Assembly: GCF_014207255.1 (NCBI RefSeq)
Contig: NZ_JACHCZ010000002.1
Span: 930,001-994,000, forward strand
Source: Pseudomonas sp. JAI120
Lineage (GTDB): Bacteria; Pseudomonadota; Gammaproteobacteria; Pseudomonadales; Pseudomonadaceae
Direction of reading: 5' to 3'
Length of the DNA stretch: 64,000 nt
In this document: positions 19,387-27,846 of the stretch, piece by piece
Layout of the letters: each line of letters starts with the position of its first letter
Numbering within the stretch: position 1 is the first letter of the stretch
Translations under genes and position numbers: made by a program
Notes under the pieces: model-generated
Database searches by the model: none
What the model saw: the letters and a program-made list of their open reading frames with translations, nothing else
What the model was told of the DNA's origin: nothing

Positions 19387-20280
19387 ATGAAAAGACTGAC
19401 CTTGATATTGAGCTGCGTCCTGCTGTTTGCAGGTTTTGCGCAAGCGGCTGAAAAACCGGTAATTCGCATCGGCGCACGGGTGTTCACCGAACAGACCCTG
19501 CTGGCCGAAATCACCTCCCAGTACCTGCGCACCAAGGGCTACGACGCCCGCGTGACCGGCGGCCTGGGCAGCAACCTGGCGCGCAGTGCCCAGGAAAGCG
19601 GGCAACTGGACCTGATCTGGGAATACACCGGCGTGTCGCTGGTGGCCTACAACCATGTGGACGAGAAGCTCGACAGCGAACAGTCCTACGCCCGGGTCAA
19701 AGAACTCGACGCGAAAAAAGGCCTGGCCTGGCTGTCGCCGTCGAAATTCAGCAACACCTACGCCCTGGCATTGCCGGAAAACGTGGCCAAGGAATTCCCG
19801 CAGATCAACACCATCAGCGACCTGACCCAAGCCCTTGCCGAGAAAACCAAAGGCACGCGCCTGGTGGCCCTGGACACCGAGTTCGCCAACCGTTCCGACG
19901 GCATGGGCGGCATGGTCAAGCTGTACGACATGAACCTGACGCGTAAAAACACCCGGCAGATGGACGCCGGCCTGGTCTACACCGCGTTGCGTAACGGCCA
20001 GGTGTTTGCCGGTCTGGTCTACACCACCGACGGTCGCCTGAACGCGTTCAAGTTGAAGCTGCTGGAAGACGACAAGCACTACTTCCCGGACTACACCGCC
20101 GCCCCGGTGATTCGCCAGCAATACCTCGACCAGCACCCTCAACTGGCCGCCGAGCTCAAGCCATTGGCCGAACTGTTCAACGACGCAACCATGCGCGAGT
20201 TGAATGCACGGGTCGACGTCGAGCATGAAAGCCCATCCGCTGTTGCCGCCGATTTCCTGCGCCAACATCCGATCAACTAA
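19387..20280 (+). CDS. Osmoprotectant ABC transporter substrate-binding protein (OpuAC family)
   Basis: This 297-aa periplasmic protein has a signal peptide cut after FAQA (about residue 19). The mature part belongs to the OpuAC/OpuCC fold: IRIGARVFTEQTLLAEI at the start, then a GGLGSNLARSAQESGQLD stretch and WEYTGVSL, which correspond to family blocks. There is no lipobox cysteine, so it should be soluble in the periplasm. The same frame stays open far upstream over the permease gene, but the signal peptide and position fix the start at 19387. It is 20 nt after permease 1 and 12 nt before permease 2. Confidence 0.87.
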   Translation: MKRLTLILSCVLLFAGFAQAAEKPVIRIGARVFTEQTLLAEITSQYLRTKGYDARVTGGLGSNLARSAQESGQLDLIWEYTGVSLVAYNHVDEKLDSEQSYARVKELDAKKGLAWLSPSKFSNTYALALPENVAKEFPQINTISDLTQALAEKTKGTRLVALDTEFANRSDGMGGMVKLYDMNLTRKNTRQMDAGLVYTALRNGQVFAGLVYTTDGRLNAFKLKLLEDDKHYFPDYTAAPVIRQQYLDQHPQLAAELKPLAELFNDATMRELNARVDVEHESPSAVAADFLRQHPIN

Positions 20281-20292
20281 GAAGGAGAAGAC

Positions 20293-20946
20293 ATGGAATT
20301 CCTGAACGCCTTTTCCCATCTTGATTGGGCCCAGGTCCTGCACCTGACCTGGCAGCACATCACCCTGGTCGGTATCGCGGTGATCCTGGCGATTGTCGTC
20401 GGCGTGCCCCTCGGCGTGCTGATGACCCGCTTCCCAACCCTCGCCGCCCCCCTGCAAGCCAGCGCCACGGTGCTGCTGACCGTACCGTCCATCGCGCTGT
20501 TCGGCCTGCTGCTGCCGTTCTACTCCAAGTTTGGCCAGGGCCTGGGGCCGATGCCGGCGATCACCGCCGTGTTCCTCTACTCCCTGCTGCCGATCATGCG
20601 TAACACCTACCTGGCCCTCACCGGCGTTGAACCGGGCATTCGCGAGGCCGCCAAAGGCATCGGCATGACCTTCGGCCAGCGCCTGCGCATGGTTGAGCTG
20701 CCCATCGCCGTGCCGGTGATCCTCGCCGGTGTGCGTACCGCCGTGGTGATGAACATTGGCGTCATGACCATCGCCGCCACCATCGGCGCCGGTGGCCTGG
20801 GTGTACTTATTCTGGCTTCCATCAGCCGCAGCGACATGTCGATGCTGATCGTTGGCGCCGTGCTGGTCAGTCTCCTGGCCATCTTCGCCGACCTGCTTCT
20901 GCAATGGCTGCAACGCTCGCTGACTCCAAAAGGACTGCTCAAATGA
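20293..20946 (+). CDS. Osmoprotectant ABC transporter permease 2
   Basis: This 217-aa permease is of the OpuCD/YehW type, with about six hydrophobic segments. The coupling loop is GVEPGIREAAKGIGMTFGQR, closely matching that of permease 1, so the two probably form a heterodimer. AGAAGGAG precedes the ATG. Its stop overlaps the ATPase start (ATGA at 20943-20946), so the two are translationally coupled. Confidence 0.87.
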   Translation: MEFLNAFSHLDWAQVLHLTWQHITLVGIAVILAIVVGVPLGVLMTRFPTLAAPLQASATVLLTVPSIALFGLLLPFYSKFGQGLGPMPAITAVFLYSLLPIMRNTYLALTGVEPGIREAAKGIGMTFGQRLRMVELPIAVPVILAGVRTAVVMNIGVMTIAATIGAGGLGVLILASISRSDMSMLIVGAVLVSLLAIFADLLLQWLQRSLTPKGLLK

Positions 20947-22100
20947 TCGAACTTCAAAACCTGACCAAGACTTTTCAAAGCAACGGCAAGACTGTTTCGG
21001 CCGTGAACGACGTAAGCCTGACCGTCAACGAAGGCGAGATTTGCGTATTCCTCGGCCCTTCGGGCTGCGGCAAGAGCACCACGCTGAAAATGATCAACCG
21101 CCTGATCAAGCCGACCTCGGGCAAGATCCTGATCAACGGCGAAGACACCACCGACCTCGACGAAGTGACCCTGCGTCGCAACATCGGCTATGTGATCCAG
21201 CAGATCGGCCTGTTCCCGAACATGACCATCGAGGAAAACATCGTGGTCGTGCCCAAGCTGCTGGGTTGGGACAAACAGAAATGCCACGACCGCGCCCGCG
21301 AGTTGATGAGCATGATCAAGCTGGAACCCAAGCAGTACCTGCATCGCTACCCGCGTGAACTGTCGGGCGGCCAGCAACAGCGCATCGGCGTGATTCGCGC
21401 ACTGGCGGCCGATGCGCCGTTGCTGCTGATGGATGAGCCGTTCGGCGCGGTCGACCCGATCAACCGCGAAATGATCCAGAACGAGTTCTTCGAGATGCAA
21501 CGCGCGCTGAACAAGACCGTGATCATGGTCAGCCACGACATCGACGAAGCCATCAAGCTGGGTGACAAGATCGCCATCTTCCGCGCCGGCAAGCTGCTGC
21601 AGATCGACCACCCGGATACGCTGCTGGCACATCCGGCGGATGAGTTCGTCAGCAACTTTGTGGGCCAGGACAGCACCCTCAAGCGCCTGCTGCTGGTGAA
21701 AGCTGAAGATGCGGCCGACAACGCCCCGTCGGTGAGCCCGGAAACCCCGGTGGCCGAGGCCCTGGAGCTGATGGACGAAACCGACCGCCGCTATGTGGTA
21801 GTCACGTGCGCCGAGAACAAGGCACTCGGCTATGTCCGCCGTCGCGACCTGCACCGTCAGACCGGCACCTGCGGCCAGTACCTGCGTGAGTTCAACGCCA
21901 CGGCGGCGTACGACGAGCATTTGCGCATCCTGTTGTCGCGTATGTACGAGTTCAACCGCTCGTGGCTGCCGGTAATGGATGCGGAGCGGGTGTTCCTGGG
22001 TGAGGTGACCCAGGAATCGATCGCCGAGTACCTGAGCTCCGGTAAGTCCCGTGGGGGCAAGACCAGTATTGTCTCCCCTGCCGAGACCGCCCTGGCCTGA
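20943..22100 (+). CDS. Osmoprotectant ABC transporter ATPase with C-terminal CBS region
   Basis: This 385-aa ATPase is of the ProV/OpuCA type. Walker A is GPSGCGKST near residue 38, the signature is LSGGQQQRIG and Walker B is LLLMDEPFGAVD. After the ATPase (to about residue 240) comes a CBS-domain region of roughly 110 residues (PVAEALELMDETDRRYVVV and later RILLSRMYEFNRSWLPVMD). In OpuA-type transporters, CBS domains sense ionic strength or nucleotides, which suggests osmotic gating here. The start at 20943 overlaps the permease stop; the 13 extra codons upstream are inside that gene. It is the last gene of the operon and a REPIN follows. Confidence 0.9.
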   Translation: MIELQNLTKTFQSNGKTVSAVNDVSLTVNEGEICVFLGPSGCGKSTTLKMINRLIKPTSGKILINGEDTTDLDEVTLRRNIGYVIQQIGLFPNMTIEENIVVVPKLLGWDKQKCHDRARELMSMIKLEPKQYLHRYPRELSGGQQQRIGVIRALAADAPLLLMDEPFGAVDPINREMIQNEFFEMQRALNKTVIMVSHDIDEAIKLGDKIAIFRAGKLLQIDHPDTLLAHPADEFVSNFVGQDSTLKRLLLVKAEDAADNAPSVSPETPVAEALELMDETDRRYVVVTCAENKALGYVRRRDLHRQTGTCGQYLREFNATAAYDEHLRILLSRMYEFNRSWLPVMDAERVFLGEVTQESIAEYLSSGKSRGGKTSIVSPAETALA

Positions 22101-22104
22101 TCTT

Positions 22105-22194
22105 ATGTGGGAGGGGGCTTGCTCCCGATGGCGGTGTGTCAGTCACTTCATCTGTCACTGATCCACCGCTATCGGGAGCAAGCCTCTCCCACAT
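22105..22194. repeat. REPIN, GTGGGAGGGGGC family, copy 2
   Basis: A 90-bp imperfect inverted repeat: ATGTGGGAGGGGGCTTGC at the left and its near complement at the right, with CGATGGCGG / CCGCTATCG as inner pairs. It begins 5 nt after the ATPase stop and may serve as its transcript end. Confidence 0.8.
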
Positions 22195-22328
22195 TTGGTC
22201 CGCGATCTGTCAGGGAAATACCTTCAATTATCCCCATCCGGGGAACATCATTCCGTCACACGTGTCGGTTACATAAGTAGCTGCACGCGGTCCCGCGACG
22301 AACGCGTGCAAAAACGCGACATTTTTAG

Positions 22329-22357
22329 TTGATCTATGGCCCCTCACGTCCTAAAGT
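22329..22357 (+). promoter_or_regulatory. Candidate sigma-70 promoter in the speC leader region
   Basis: TTGATC at 22329-22334 and TAAAGT at 22352-22357 are 17 bp apart. A transcript from here would begin near 22364 and meet a terminator-like hairpin about 60-90 nt later. Confidence 0.35.
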
Positions 22358-22363
22358 TCGCGC

Positions 22364-22454
22364 CGAACGTCCATGCTGGAAACGATCCATCCGGCTCAAG
22401 TACTGACGACGAGACAGCAAGGCCAAGGGAAGCGGTTGTTCCCATGGCCTTTTT
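22364..22454 (+). ncRNA. Candidate small RNA or attenuated leader upstream of speC
   Basis: The stretch between the candidate promoter and an intrinsic terminator is about 90 nt and lacks a convincing coding frame. It could be a free small RNA. It could equally be the first part of a speC leader that ends early unless antitermination occurs. I do not recognise the sequence. The whole gap between the osmoprotectant operon and speC is 459 bp, unusually long for this window. Confidence 0.35.
22421..22454 (+). terminator. Intrinsic terminator inside the speC upstream region
   Basis: GGCCAAGGGAA at 22421-22431 pairs with TTCCCATGGCC at 22439-22449 (one A-A mismatch) and is followed by a run of T. 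It lies about 105 nt upstream of the speC start and points towards it. Confidence 0.75.
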
Positions 22455-22559
22455 GCTTTCGGCGACATGCCTTGGGAAGTAGGCGAACCAAAGTGGGGAT
22501 ACGGAGGACGTTCATTTGCACCCATTGATCAATTTAGTTTGCCCTTAGGAGTTCCCAGC

Positions 22560-23723
22560 ATGTCGATCAACGTCGAAGATTATTTCGCGCGCGCCACTTT
22601 TGACAAAATGAAGGCGTTCGCCGACAAGCAAGAAACCCCGTTCGTGGTGATCGACACCGCGATGATCAGCCAGGCCTACGATGACCTGCGCGCCGGTTTC
22701 GAATTCGCCAAGGTGTATTACGCGGTCAAGGCCAACCCTGCCGTTGAGATCATCGACCTGTTGAAAGACAAGGGTTCGAGCTTCGACATCGCCTCGATCT
22801 ACGAGCTGGACAAGGTCATGGACCGTGGCGTCAGCGCCGACCGTATCAGCTACGGCAACACCATCAAGAAATCCAAGGACATCCGCTACTTCTACGAGAA
22901 AGGCGTGCGCCTGTTCTCCACCGACTCCGAAGCCGACCTGCGCAACATCGCCAAGGCCGCACCGGGCTCGAAAGTGTACGTACGTATCCTCACCGAAGGC
23001 TCGACCACCGCTGACTGGCCTCTGTCGCGCAAATTCGGCTGCCAGACCGACATGGCCATGGACCTGCTGATCCTCGCTCGTGACCTGGGCCTGGTGCCGT
23101 ACGGCATTTCGTTCCACGTTGGCTCGCAGCAACGCGACATCAGCGTGTGGGACGCGGCAATCGCCAAGGTCAAAGTGATCTTCGAACGCCTGAAGGAAGA
23201 AGACGGCATCCACCTCAAGCTGATCAACATGGGCGGTGGCTTCCCGGCCAACTACATCACCCGCACCAACAGCCTGGAAACCTACGCCGAAGAGATCATC
23301 CGTTTCCTCAAGGAAGACTTCGGCGATGACCTGCCGGAAATCATCCTCGAGCCAGGCCGCTCCTTGATCGCCAACGCCGGTATCCTGGTCAGTGAAGTGG
23401 TATTGGTTGCACGTAAATCCCGTACTGCCGTCGAGCGTTGGGTGTACACGGATGTGGGCAAGTTCTCCGGCCTGATCGAAACCATGGACGAAGCCATCAA
23501 GTTCCCGATCTGGACCGAGAAGAAAGGCGAGATGGAAGAAGTGGTCATCGCCGGCCCGACCTGCGACAGCGCCGACATCATGTACGAAAACTACAAGTAC
23601 GGCCTGCCGCTGAACCTGGCGATCGGTGATCGTTTGTACTGGCTCTCGACCGGTGCCTACACCACCAGCTACAGCGCGGTTGAGTTCAATGGCTTTCCGC
23701 CGCTGAAGTCGTTCTACGTGTAA
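22560..23723 (+). CDS. speC: Ornithine decarboxylase (fold-III PLP enzyme)
   Basis: This 387-aa enzyme converts ornithine to putrescine and CO2, the first step of one putrescine route. It is the alanine-racemase-fold (eukaryote-like) ornithine decarboxylase, not the large E. coli SpeC fold. K57 in YYAVKANP forms the PLP Schiff base, HVGSQ (186-190), GGGFP (225-229) and EPGR (264-267) bind PLP phosphate, and C335 in GPTCDSAD is the catalytic cysteine. The length matches P. aeruginosa SpeC. The start at 22560 has AGGAG at 8 nt; the 31 codons upstream belong to the leader region. A shared terminator follows. Confidence 0.95.
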   Translation: MSINVEDYFARATFDKMKAFADKQETPFVVIDTAMISQAYDDLRAGFEFAKVYYAVKANPAVEIIDLLKDKGSSFDIASIYELDKVMDRGVSADRISYGNTIKKSKDIRYFYEKGVRLFSTDSEADLRNIAKAAPGSKVYVRILTEGSTTADWPLSRKFGCQTDMAMDLLILARDLGLVPYGISFHVGSQQRDISVWDAAIAKVKVIFERLKEEDGIHLKLINMGGGFPANYITRTNSLETYAEEIIRFLKEDFGDDLPEIILEPGRSLIANAGILVSEVVLVARKSRTAVERWVYTDVGKFSGLIETMDEAIKFPIWTEKKGEMEEVVIAGPTCDSADIMYENYKYGLPLNLAIGDRLYWLSTGAYTTSYSAVEFNGFPPLKSFYV

Positions 23724-23736
23724 GACGGCTGCGCAC

Positions 23737-23767
23737 AAAAAACCCATGACATGTCATGGGTTTTTTT
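23737..23767. terminator. Bidirectional terminator between speC and the piuC operon
   Basis: A fully symmetrical hairpin (9-bp arms CCCATGACA/TGTCATGGG at 23743-23760) is flanked by A and T runs, so it works for speC on the plus strand and the Sel1 gene on the minus strand. Confidence 0.9.
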
Positions 23768-23772
23768 ATGCC

Positions 23773-24522
23773 TCAGGAAAGGCTCACGGCCCGTTGGCGG
23801 TAGGCCTCGGCCAGCGCTCTAACCTGCGGATCACTCGCCGCAGCCAAGGCCTTGTGGGCTGTTCGCAGGAACTTGAGATTTCCGCCCGCCAGTGCCTTGC
23901 GCAACCACGCCAACGCCGCCTCGACCTGGCCCCTGTCGGCCAACACCGCCGCATAGCTGAACTGCCCGCGAAAATCCCCGGCCTCGGCTGAACGTCGATA
24001 CCACTCGACAGCCGCCTCCAGGTCCCTCGGGCAAACCTGAGCGTCTTCCAGATAGCGCCCCAGCAGGTTCATCGACTTGGCATGGCCCTGTTCTGCGGCT
24101 TGCCGATACAGGGCCAGCGCTTGCTGTGGGTTCTCGGCAACACCCCGCCCCGTCGCCAGCAGATTGGCATAGTTGTACTGGCCCCAATCCAATCCCGCGT
24201 CTGCCGCCAACCGATATTCCCGTGCAGCCGCCGTTTCGTCGATGGCACACCCCCAGCCATGCTCCCGGCAACGCCCGGCCATATTGCGCGCCATTAAATG
24301 CCCACCCTGCGCCGCAATCTGGAACCAACGCAGCGCCAGCGCTTCATCGCGCGCTATACCGCGGCCTTCCAGCAGGATTTGCCCGAGCAAGGCCTGGGCA
24401 TCCACCACGCCCTCCTTGGCCGCGATCAAAATCGCCTGGGCCGCGCGCACCGGCGAGTCGTCGAGCATGCCCTGCAATTGCTCAACGTTGAGCACTTCTT
24501 CGCGGCGCAATAAAAAGCCCAT
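23773..24522 (-). CDS. Sel1-repeat protein encoded with piuC
   Basis: This 249-aa protein is made of Sel1-like (TPR-type) helical repeats: about five copies of the form A..LG..L..GRGI..D...A..WF..AA..G, from residue 30 to about 215. There is no signal peptide or membrane segment, so it should be cytoplasmic. Sel1 repeats mediate protein contacts; no enzymatic motif is visible. The gene starts one nucleotide after the piuC stop, so it is in the same operon and very likely made under iron limitation. Its conserved place next to piuC hints at a role in iron-uptake control, but that is inference. Confidence 0.8.
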   Translation of the reverse strand: MGFLLRREEVLNVEQLQGMLDDSPVRAAQAILIAAKEGVVDAQALLGQILLEGRGIARDEALALRWFQIAAQGGHLMARNMAGRCREHGWGCAIDETAAAREYRLAADAGLDWGQYNYANLLATGRGVAENPQQALALYRQAAEQGHAKSMNLLGRYLEDAQVCPRDLEAAVEWYRRSAEAGDFRGQFSYAAVLADRGQVEAALAWLRKALAGGNLKFLRTAHKALAAASDPQVRALAEAYRQRAVSLS

Positions 24523-24523
24523 G

Positions 24524-25204
24524 TCAGACCTCGACCCAACGACGCAACAGGTTGTGATAGGTGCCGGTGAGTTGGATCAGGGCCGGGTGATCAGGTACAT
24601 CGCGGGTCAGTTGCTGGATGGCGCCGTCCATCTCGAACAGCAGCGTACGCTGGCTGTCTTCACGCACCAGGCTTTGGGTCCAGAAAAACGAGGCATAGCG
24701 CGCACCACGGGTCACGGCGTTGACTTTGTGCAGGCTGGAGCCGGGGTATAGCACCATGTCGCCGGCCGGCAACTTCACGCGCTGCAGGCCGAAGGTGTCC
24801 TGGATCTCCAGTTCGCCGCCGTCGTAGTCGTCCGGGTCGCTGAAGAACAGCGTGGACGACAGGTCCGTACGCACCCGCTCATGGCTGCCCCTGGCCTGGC
24901 GCACGGCATTGTCGATATGGAAGTCAAAGCTGCCACCGGCCGTGTAGCAATTGAGCAGCGGCGGGAAGACCTTGTGCGGTAACGCTGCCGACATAAAGAG
25001 AGGGTTTTTCCACAACCTTTCGAGCATCGCCGCGCCGATTTCCTTGGCCAGTGGGTGGCCTTCGGGCAATTGCAGGTTGTGCTTGGCTTTGGCGGACTGG
25101 TGCCCGGCGGTGATTTTGCCATCGGCCCAATCGGCGGTTTCCAGGGCGTGGCGGATGCGCTGCACTTCCTCGCGAGAGAACAGGCCGGAAATGTGCAGCA
25201 ACAT
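24524..25204 (-). CDS. piuC: PKHD-type Fe(II)/2-oxoglutarate hydroxylase PiuC
   Basis: This 226-aa oxygenase belongs to the PiuC/YbiX family. The facial triad is H96, D98 and H159, and R169 is placed to bind 2-oxoglutarate. The family is iron-regulated and sits beside TonB-dependent receptors; in P. aeruginosa piuC lies next to piuA, and changes in this pair alter susceptibility to siderophore-linked drugs. Its natural substrate is not established. It is divergent from piuA across 206 bp containing a Fur-box-like sequence. The start (ATG at 25204) fits the family N-terminus [10 protein letters not shown]. Confidence 0.92.
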   Translation of the reverse strand: MLLHISGLFSREEVQRIRHALETADWADGKITAGHQSAKAKHNLQLPEGHPLAKEIGAAMLERLWKNPLFMSAALPHKVFPPLLNCYTAGGSFDFHIDNAVRQARGSHERVRTDLSSTLFFSDPDDYDGGELEIQDTFGLQRVKLPAGDMVLYPGSSLHKVNAVTRGARYASFFWTQSLVREDSQRTLLFEMDGAIQQLTRDVPDHPALIQLTGTYHNLLRRWVEV

Positions 25205-25230
25205 GGGGCAATACCTGTAGGCAAAGAGGC

Positions 25231-25252
25231 GCTAATGGTATTGATTCTTATC
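25231..25252. promoter_or_regulatory. Fur box between piuC and piuA
   Basis: GCTAATGGTATTGATTCTTATC closely follows the Fur consensus (GATAATGATAATCATTATC). It is 27 nt upstream of piuC and 159 nt before piuA. It explains iron control of piuC; a second, weaker AT-rich site (around 25335-25355) could serve piuA. Confidence 0.65.
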
Positions 25253-25410
25253 CGCCCTGTAAAACGCCAAAGACGAACGAGATCGTAAAAACCGTAAGCC
25301 AAAAGTGTAAAGAATGTAAATTCAGCGCGAATAGTAATGTATCTCAATTGATAGAAAGTCTTGTTCACCCTATATTCCGCCGCCTCACATCCTTGGGGAA
25401 AGGACACGTC

Positions 25411-27714
25411 ATGTCGCGCACCACCACAAAAACACCTGTTGCTTCACCCCGTATGCTGGCTTCGGCCATCGGCGTTGCGCTCAGCGCCAGCTCTGTCGCC
25501 CATCTGGCGCAGGCGGCCGAAGACACTGAACAAAAAGGCCAGCGCAACAGCATCTCCCTCGGCGCCACCAGCATCACCGGCGAAGAACAGGACAACACCG
25601 CTTACCAGGTCGAAAAAGCCTCGTCGCAAAAATACACCGCGCCGCTGGTGGATACGCCGCGCTCGGTGACCGTGGTGCCACAACAAGTCCTCAAGGACAC
25701 CGCCGCCACCTCGTTGCAGGATGCCCTGCGCACCGTACCGGGGATTACCTTCGGCGCCGGCGAAGGCGGCAACCCGCAGGGCGACCGTCCATTCATCCGT
25801 GGTTTCGACGCCCAGGGCGACACCTACCTGGACGGCGTGCGCGACACCGGCGGCCAGAGCCGTGAGATTTTCGACATCGAGTCCATCGAAGTCAGCAAAG
25901 GCCCGAACTCCTCCTTCGGCGGTCGTGGCTCGGCCGGTGGCAGCCTCAACCTGGTGAGCAAGACCCCGCAAGCCCGGGACTTCACCAACGGCGGCTTCAC
26001 TTACGGCTCCGACCAGACCCGCCGTTATGTACTCGATGTGAACCGTCAATTCCTCGACGACAGCGCCGCGTTCCGCCTGAACCTGATGAGCCACGAGCAG
26101 AACGTGGCTGGCCGTGACGCTGTAAATTACGACCGCTGGGGCGTGGCCCCATCGCTGACCTTTGGGTTGGGCACCCCGACCCGCGTCAACCTCAGCTACT
26201 ACCATATGGAAAGCAATGACCTGCCGGATTCGGGCATTCCGTATGGCTACAGCTCTGCGACCGCCACCACCCACGCGCACGACAAACCCACCGACGGCGG
26301 CGACAGCAATAACTTCTACGGTCTCAAGGACCGCGACTTCCGCAAGACCCGCGCGGACATCAGCACGTTCTCCATCGAGCACGACCTGAACGATGACATG
26401 ACGCTGAAAAACACCCTGCGCCATGGCAGCACCGGCCAGGACTACGTACTTACCCAGCCGGACGATAGCCAACGCAACGTCAACCGTTTCGGCACGGTGT
26501 GGCGTCGCGCGAACGCTCGCGTCTCCACCACCACGACCACCACCAACCAGACAGATCTGTTCGGCAACTTCCAGGCGCTTGGCTTCAAGCACAGCTATTC
26601 CACCGGCCTGGAGTTCACCGGCGAAGAAACCCGCGTCAGTGGTTACACCGTCACACCGAACACCAACCCGACGTGCACCGTGGCCGGCGGCGGCCGGGGT
26701 GGCCAATGCACCTCGCTGAGCAACCCGAATCCGGACGACGCCTGGACCGGCAGCATCGCGCGCAACTACAACGGCACCAACACTAAGGCCACCAGCCGTG
26801 CCGCCTATGTGTTCGACACCATTGAGCTGGACCCGAAATGGCTGCTGAACGTCGGCCTGCGCTACGACACCTTCGACACCGAAGCAAACATCAACGCAGT
26901 GCCCAGCGCGACCGTGAAGGCACGCAGCAAGGTCAAGGACGACAGCCAGTTCTTCAACTGGCAGGCCGGCCTGGTCTGGAAGCCTTTGGAGAACGGCAGC
27001 ATCTACACCTCCTACGCGACCTCGGCCTCACCGGCAGGTGGACTGGTGGGCGAAGGGGTCGACAGCAATGCGATTCCTACCGGCATCAACACCAGCGACC
27101 TCAAGCCCGAAGAAACCGTCAACTACGAACTGGGCACCAAGTGGGACCTGTTCCACAACCGCCTGTCCCTGTCTGCCGCAGTGTTCCGTACCGAGAAGAA
27201 AAACACCCGCATCCTGGTGGACTCCAACACCTACGAAACGGCGGGCGAATCGCGGGTCGATGGCCTGGAACTGTCCGCCAGCGGCAAGATCACAGAGCTT
27301 TGGCAAGTATTCGCCGGCTACAGCTACCTGAAAGCCGAACTGGTTGACCCAGGCAAAAACGGCAACCGCCAGGGCGTCGTCCAGGCAGGTTCCAACAAAG
27401 GCAACCAAATGCCCAACACGCCGGAGAACTCGTTCAGCCTGTGGACCACCTATAACGTGACCCCGAAGCTGACCATCGGCGGTGGCGCGTTCTACGTCGA
27501 TCAGGTTTACGGCGATGCGGCCAACACCGTGTATGTGCCGTCCTACACACGCTACGACGCCATGGCCAGCTATAAGCTGACCAAGAACGTCGACCTGCAA
27601 CTGAACGTGCAGAACCTGACAGACAAGACCTACTACGACAAGGCCTACGCCTCGCACTTCGCCAACCAGGCGGCGGGCCGCACGGCGCTGCTGTCCACAA
27701 GCTTCCACTTCTAA
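25411..27714 (+). CDS. piuA: TonB-dependent siderophore receptor PiuA
   Basis: This 767-aa outer-membrane receptor has a signal peptide cut near AQAAEDTEQ (about residue 36). It then has a plug domain with TPRSVTVVPQQVL and LRTVPGITFGAGEGG and an RPFIRGFDAQGDTYLDGVRD block, all typical of catecholate-type siderophore receptors. A long beta-barrel ends in the aromatic residue F (STSFHF). A TonB-box-like stretch lies near NSISLGATSITG. The start at 25411 has AAAGGA upstream and gives the signal peptide; upstream codons do not. PiuA-type receptors import catechol siderophores and their drug conjugates. The flanking piuC and piuB complete the known piu cluster. Confidence 0.92.
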   Translation: MSRTTTKTPVASPRMLASAIGVALSASSVAHLAQAAEDTEQKGQRNSISLGATSITGEEQDNTAYQVEKASSQKYTAPLVDTPRSVTVVPQQVLKDTAATSLQDALRTVPGITFGAGEGGNPQGDRPFIRGFDAQGDTYLDGVRDTGGQSREIFDIESIEVSKGPNSSFGGRGSAGGSLNLVSKTPQARDFTNGGFTYGSDQTRRYVLDVNRQFLDDSAAFRLNLMSHEQNVAGRDAVNYDRWGVAPSLTFGLGTPTRVNLSYYHMESNDLPDSGIPYGYSSATATTHAHDKPTDGGDSNNFYGLKDRDFRKTRADISTFSIEHDLNDDMTLKNTLRHGSTGQDYVLTQPDDSQRNVNRFGTVWRRANARVSTTTTTTNQTDLFGNFQALGFKHSYSTGLEFTGEETRVSGYTVTPNTNPTCTVAGGGRGGQCTSLSNPNPDDAWTGSIARNYNGTNTKATSRAAYVFDTIELDPKWLLNVGLRYDTFDTEANINAVPSATVKARSKVKDDSQFFNWQAGLVWKPLENGSIYTSYATSASPAGGLVGEGVDSNAIPTGINTSDLKPEETVNYELGTKWDLFHNRLSLSAAVFRTEKKNTRILVDSNTYETAGESRVDGLELSASGKITELWQVFAGYSYLKAELVDPGKNGNRQGVVQAGSNKGNQMPNTPENSFSLWTTYNVTPKLTIGGGAFYVDQVYGDAANTVYVPSYTRYDAMASYKLTKNVDLQLNVQNLTDKTYYDKAYASHFANQAAGRTALLSTSFHF

Positions 27715-27730
27715 ACGGTCAGCAGCCCAC

Positions 27731-27762
27731 AAAGCCCCACGCATCGGATGCGTGGGGCTTTT
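27731..27762 (+). terminator. Terminator after piuA
   Basis: AAGCCCCACGCATC pairs with GATGCGTGGGGCTT around one G and is followed by T residues. It suggests piuB has its own promoter in the following 85 bp. Confidence 0.85.
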
Positions 27763-27846
27763 GCGTGTCAAACAGAATGTTTCTCGACAACCCACGGCAT
27801 AATGCGCGCCGTGCCCTACATATTCAGATAGACGAGGCGGTCCGAC

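Noticed and set aside
22373..22533. Leader peptide of about 50 codons ahead of speC
   Set aside because: The frame exists and passes through the terminator, but it has no ribosome site and is rich in Arg/Gly/Gln as random GC-rich frames are; kept only as a remote option for attenuation.
25331..25355. Second Fur box close to the piuA start
   Set aside because: AT-rich with partial match only; not strong enough to list as its own feature, although it would suit piuA better by position.
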